Notes under the pieces: model-generated
Databases searched by the model: none
The model's input: the letters and a program-made list of their open reading frames with translations, nothing else
What the model was told of the DNA's origin: nothing
Origin: Rhabditoides inermis
Taxonomy: Eukaryota > Nematoda > Chromadorea > Rhabditida > Rhabditidae
Direction of reading: 5' to 3'
DNA: 64,000 nt
NCBI GenBank assembly: GCA_963966185.1
Contig: CAWZYM010000030.1
Span: 1-64,000, forward strand
Position numbers and translations under genes: made by a program
Shown: positions 62,463 to 64,000 of the stretch, one piece after another
Layout: each line of letters begins with the position of its first letter
How positions within the stretch are numbered: the first letter of the stretch is position 1

Positions 62463-63376
62463 TGCTGATCCCATACGAGTTCACTTCTCAACTGACCAAA
62501 TGGACAGAGCTACTCGCTCTCGAAATCGAGTCGCCAATGAGGGAGTGAGTAGATGGTAAGTGATGGTTGATGTGGTGTGCCCGTGCAGTTTCGCGAGGAG
62601 GCGTTGGCTGAGCGGAGAGTAGCGGCTCGTCTCTGCGGGCGGCCGGCGCGTGCGGACCACTCCACATAGACACAGACAGCACGATCCATTGGAGGGACAC
62701 GTGATGAGACTGCGCACCGTCGACGCGAGGGCTTCGGACGGCGGAGTGGAGTGAAGAAGTGTGAGTGGAGCAGGAGGAGGCTATGAGCACACTGCGGTTG
62801 CAGCACAGCCCGTGCAGCTGTGCGCGTATAAGAAGGGGGAGTACGCACTCGCCGAGGCTGTCGTCAAGGAGATATGCAACCGACATGTGGTGGTGAGGGA
62901 GGAGGGGGAGAGCGAGGACACAGAGGTCGACACAGGTGCGGCTGCTGAGGAAGTTCATCACGTGGGTTCGACCACGACCGACAGTATCAACTGCAGCGAG
63001 CGACGAGCAGCACGGGAAGCACGTGAGTACGTGGTGAGGGAGGAGGGGGAGAGCGAGGACACAGAGGTCGACACAGGTGCGGCTGCTGAGGAAGTTCATC
63101 ACGTGGTTCGACCACGACCGACAGTATCAACTGCAGCGAGCGACGAGCACGGGAAGCACGTGAGTACTGTAGGCTACCGTATTGTGGAGGACGCATGTGT
63201 TGTGCGTTGTGTAGATGTTTTACGATATATTCGCAGGAACAAGCTGCGCGAGTTGATCAAGGAGATGAAGGCGGCGGGGAAGGACCTCGCAGACGAACAC
63301 AACCTCGTCAAGTACGCATACAGAGGACTCGCCATGCCCAACATACACCACGGTGAGAAAGTGAGAGGGCAAAAAG

Positions 63377-63415
<39 letters not shown>

Positions 63416-63756
63416 TTACAGACCTGCGCATGAACCTGGTGCAGGAGTTGGACGCGTCGCAGCACCGCGCCGTCAACGCGGCCATGAACGCGCAGCGGCC
63501 ATTCGTATGCATTCATGTGGGTTGAAGGAGTGTTTTTGTTGAATGTTTGGTATTGTGTCAATTATGTGACGGGTTGCAGGGTCCTCCCGGCACTGGCAAG
63601 ACGAAGGTGTTGGTGGAGGTGATCATGCAGGCGGCCAGGCAGAAGAAGAAGGTGCGAGGGATAGAGGGGGAGTATATGGAGATGTGCTTGCAGGTGCTCG
63701 TAGTGGCTCCGTCGCACGCCGCAATCAACAACATCACCGAGAGACTCTTTCAGATG
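62463..63756 (+). CDS. IGHMBP2/SMUBP-2-like superfamily 1 helicase, 5' part
   Basis: UPF1-like SF1B helicases unwind RNA and DNA. Exons read [97 protein letters not shown], then the Walker A exon [20 protein letters not shown] and motif Ia [20 protein letters not shown]. The Q-motif-like LDASQHRAV and GPPGTGKT plus APSHAAINN fit IGHMBP2 best. The DEAG box and later motifs lie beyond the last exon seen (63756), either past the window or lost. A 141-bp tandem duplication inflates the 62890-63168 region. The start codon and one junction near 62540-62590 are unresolved. Confidence 0.7.
62890..63168. repeat. 141-bp tandem duplication in helicase gene
   Basis: 62890-63030 and 63031-63168 match except for GTGGGTTC/GTGGTTC and a 3-base AGC difference. 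Each copy ends in GGAAGCACGTGAGTAC, a splice donor. Confidence 0.9.
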
Positions 63757-63817
63757 GTGAGGGGATAGATTAGATATATATTGCATAGTTTTTGATTCAT
63801 TCAACGAAGTGTACATG

Positions 63818-63990
63818 TACGTCTATAGCCTGCGCCAAAGCGATAGTTTTTGATCTACTCTACCTCGCTTGCAGTTCGAAAAACGGTGACATAACTGTTT
63901 GCATCTCTTGTGTTGTGCGCTGTTACCGAGACCTGACTCTCCGTCTTCCTCTGATCTACCCATCAACGCGCCACTTATTGCGAGCATAAA
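63818..63990 (-). repeat. Dispersed repeat, copy 2
   Basis: Reverse complement of the repeat at 5103-5275 (shared blocks GGTAGATCAGAGGAAGACGG, CGAACTGCAAGCGAGGTA, GGCGCAGGCTATA). It lies about 60 bp past the last visible helicase exon. Confidence 0.75.
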
Positions 63991-64000
63991 ACTACTCCTA

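Overview
The window is nuclear DNA from a nematode. The evidence is compact genes split by many short introns (about 40-60 bp) with strong TTTCAG acceptors. Many start codons sit 0-9 bp downstream of an acceptor-like sequence, as expected with spliced-leader trans-splicing. Nematode-restricted families are present: two Sre-type chemoreceptors, a cuticlin-type ZP protein, and V-arm tRNAs with an isoleucine anticodon. The orthologues resemble Caenorhabditis proteins but clearly differ from them, so a rhabditid or diplogastrid (clade V) nematode is likely; the species cannot be fixed from this sequence.

Layout. 0-5.9 kb is repeat-rich: a 5'-partial gene on the minus strand, a MITE-like inverted-repeat element, a degenerate transposon-type gene with a 73-bp promoter-like tandem array, GC palindromes, a dispersed repeat (second copy at the far right end), and two tandem class II tRNA genes. 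6.3-9.5 kb holds two tandem PUF RNA-binding genes. 9.8-11.2 kb is an unrecognised minus-strand gene. 11.8-15.5 kb holds two tandem sre receptor genes, the first apparently lacking its N-terminal exons. 15.7-17.5 kb is a cuticlin-like gene. 18.3-25.6 kb is a minus-strand cluster (npp-6/Nup160, a short gene, slx-1, rpb-10) spaced like an operon. 27.6-29.5 kb is a HAD phosphatase. 30.8-31.6 kb encodes only the N-terminal module of INO80. 32.5-38.5 kb is the Rho kinase ROCK/let-502, and 39.1-40.8 kb is mLST8. 41.7-46.5 kb holds three secreted EF-hand genes in a row. 46.8-47.7 kb is an SH2-like protein lacking the phosphotyrosine arginine, and 48.2-49.4 kb is a secreted/membrane protein. 51.0-54.5 kb is eIF3c, and 54.9-58.1 kb is homogentisate dioxygenase. 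58.4-59.1 kb is an acidic protein ending in a CaaX box. 59.3-60.7 kb is a multi-pass membrane protein containing a near-identical duplication. 61.6-62.0 kb is SERF/MOAG-4 with an apparent frameshift. From 62.5 kb to the right edge is an IGHMBP2/SMUBP-2-like helicase, partial.

The genes do not form one pathway; this is ordinary housekeeping content (nuclear pore, transcription, translation, TOR signalling, tyrosine catabolism, actomyosin control) mixed with fast-evolving nematode families. The most notable items are the tandem leucine-type tRNAs with a UAU anticodon, the stand-alone INO80 N-terminal gene, a ~185-bp inverted repeat placed in the two introns flanking one hgo exon, and several local duplications that differ by single-base indels. 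The last could be real or could be assembly error. All exon boundaries were read by eye, so coordinates of multi-exon genes are start-to-stop spans and individual splice sites may be off.
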